Shown in pieces: positions 63,068 to 64,000 of a stretch of 64,000 bases of DNA. A model generated the notes under the pieces. It was given only the letters and a program-made list of their open reading frames with translations, did not search any database and was not told the DNA's origin. Source of the stretch: Climacium dendroides (taxonomy: Eukaryota > Streptophyta > Bryopsida > Hypnales > Climaciaceae); contig OX467086.1 of assembly GCA_950106755.1 (NCBI GenBank), positions 28,972,001 through 29,036,000 of the forward strand, in the 5' to 3' direction. The position numbers and the translations under genes are program-made. The number at the start of each line of letters is the position of its first letter. The stretch's first letter is position 1.

Positions 63068-63712
63068 CAGGGTTGTCTATCCGGACGTGACGTGGGCTTT
63101 TCACGTCTGGATGTCATGACGCGTCCGTCCTGACGTGTCATGACGCCGTCAGGATCCGTCCCCAATACTGACGTGACTGTCCCAGCGTGGATGAAGTCTG
63201 TCCAACTGTGGACGGCCTCCTGGACGGCCATCCGTCCCCTCGACGGCCATCCGTCTTCTCGACAACATCCTGGACGGCCATCCGTCCCCTCGACGGCCTC
63301 CTGGACGGCCATCCGTCCCCTCGACGGCCTCCTGGACGGGCATCCGTCCCCTTGACGGCATCCTGGACAGCCATGTGTCCCCTCGACGGCATCCTGGACG
63401 GCCATGTGTCCCCTCGATGACATCTTGGACGGCCATGCATCCCCTCAACGGCATCCTGGACGGCCATCCGTCCTTTGGACCCGTCCCTTGGACGACATCC
63501 TAGACAGCCATGCGTCCTTGGACGGCCATGCGTCCTCTGGACGGCCATCCATCCCCTGGACGGCCTACGCATTCCTTCGACGGCCTCCTAGACAGTTTCA
63601 TCCCCTATGGACAGTTTTCATTGGGATTTCATCCTGACGGACGCCGGGGATGGATCCTGACGTCCGTCCGGACATCCTGACGGATGGACGCGACGTGACG
63701 GGGACAACCCTG
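63068..63712 (-). mobile_element. hAT MITE, copy 2 (645 bp)
   Basis: Ends begin CAGGGTTGTC on both sides and GATTTTTG flanks it exactly (63060-63067 and 63713-63720). It is the same element as 46124-46643 in the opposite orientation, but longer because it has more copies of the internal CTGGACGGCCATCCGTCC-type unit. No transposase. Confidence 0.95.
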
Positions 63713-64000
63713 GATTTTTGGAGTCTGACTACCACTTAGCGAAAGGTTGAGGGTCTTCTATGGACTTTTCCCACTACAAGAGAAAGGGGGTGTTTTCAAT
63801 GAGTTTTCAAATATAGTCCTAGACATAAGATTATAAGTAGTGCCTTTCGTCATGTCACTCAAACTCAAAAGTTGAGCTATAACCCTTGGAGAAAAGCATG
63901 CCTTTTGTACAACGGCAAGGTTGCCATTTGGACTAAAGATGGAGACGTCCACTAGAGACTGAGCCTTCGAACTTCCAACTGTAGCTAGCTATGATTGTAC

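Noticed and set aside
63769..64000. CACTACAAGAGAAAG near the right edge as the start of another CACTA element
   Set aside because: Only one possible end is inside the window, so it cannot be confirmed.

Overview
This window is nuclear DNA from a land plant. The evidence is spliced genes with GT-AG introns, a plant 14-3-3 gene, a chloroplast-type SET-domain methyltransferase, AT-rich intergenic DNA, plant telomere-type TTTAGGG repeats, and class II transposons of the hAT, CACTA and PIF/Harbinger types. An intronless H1-like gene with an arginine/histidine-rich tail resembles the protamine-like sperm proteins of plants with swimming sperm. That hints at a bryophyte, lycophyte, fern or zooidogamous gymnosperm, but the species cannot be fixed from this sequence.

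Host genes: (1) 1-4087, minus strand, a SET-domain protein of the Rubisco large-subunit methyltransferase family. Ten exon borders could be placed; the gene runs off the left edge. (2) 6359-6901, minus, a winged-helix H1-like protein with a basic R/H tail. (3) 24537-25912, plus, a complete four-exon 14-3-3 gene of 258 codons. The rest of 1-29237 is AT-rich intergenic DNA with foldback elements, a minisatellite, a GC-rich unassigned island (about 9.9-11.6 kb) and one large dispersed repeat.

Transposon block: 29241-37111 is a 7.9-kb PIF/Harbinger-type element with 17-bp perfect inverted ends and an AAT flank on both sides. It holds a broken DDE transposase, a possible Myb/SANT-like partner and an unidentified minus-strand gene. 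Next to it, 37631-57609 is the main discovery: a giant (19,979 bp) hAT transposon with an exact 8-bp target duplication (GGCAGATT) and near-identical inverted ends. It carries its own BED/DUF659/hAT_C transposase (53452-56913) and at least two cargo genes: a protein-kinase-like gene (43438 to 39500, minus) and a RING-finger-containing gene (44133-46944, plus). The cargo genes diverge from a GC-rich tandem array flanked by two outward-facing TATA boxes. Arrays of the same kind lie upstream of the transposase, in a duplicated empty module, and at the 3' end of the element.

The giant element was itself hit twice. A 2,397-bp CACTA element (39789-42185, TSD TCT) sits in the kinase-like gene, and a 520-bp hAT MITE (46124-46643, TSD GCCAGACC) sits in the RING gene. 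In both cases reading continues in frame across the empty site. A sister MITE of the same family sits at 63068-63712 (TSD GATTTTTG). All 14 in-frame stops seen in the three genes are TAG, TAA or TGA and could each come from CAG, CAA or CGA by one C-to-T change, with only two frameshifts. This suggests silencing and cytosine deamination rather than random decay.

The right end (57618-64000) is AT-rich flank with an inverted copy of the repeat at 21.4-23.3 kb, two small CACTA-ended MITEs and the second hAT MITE.
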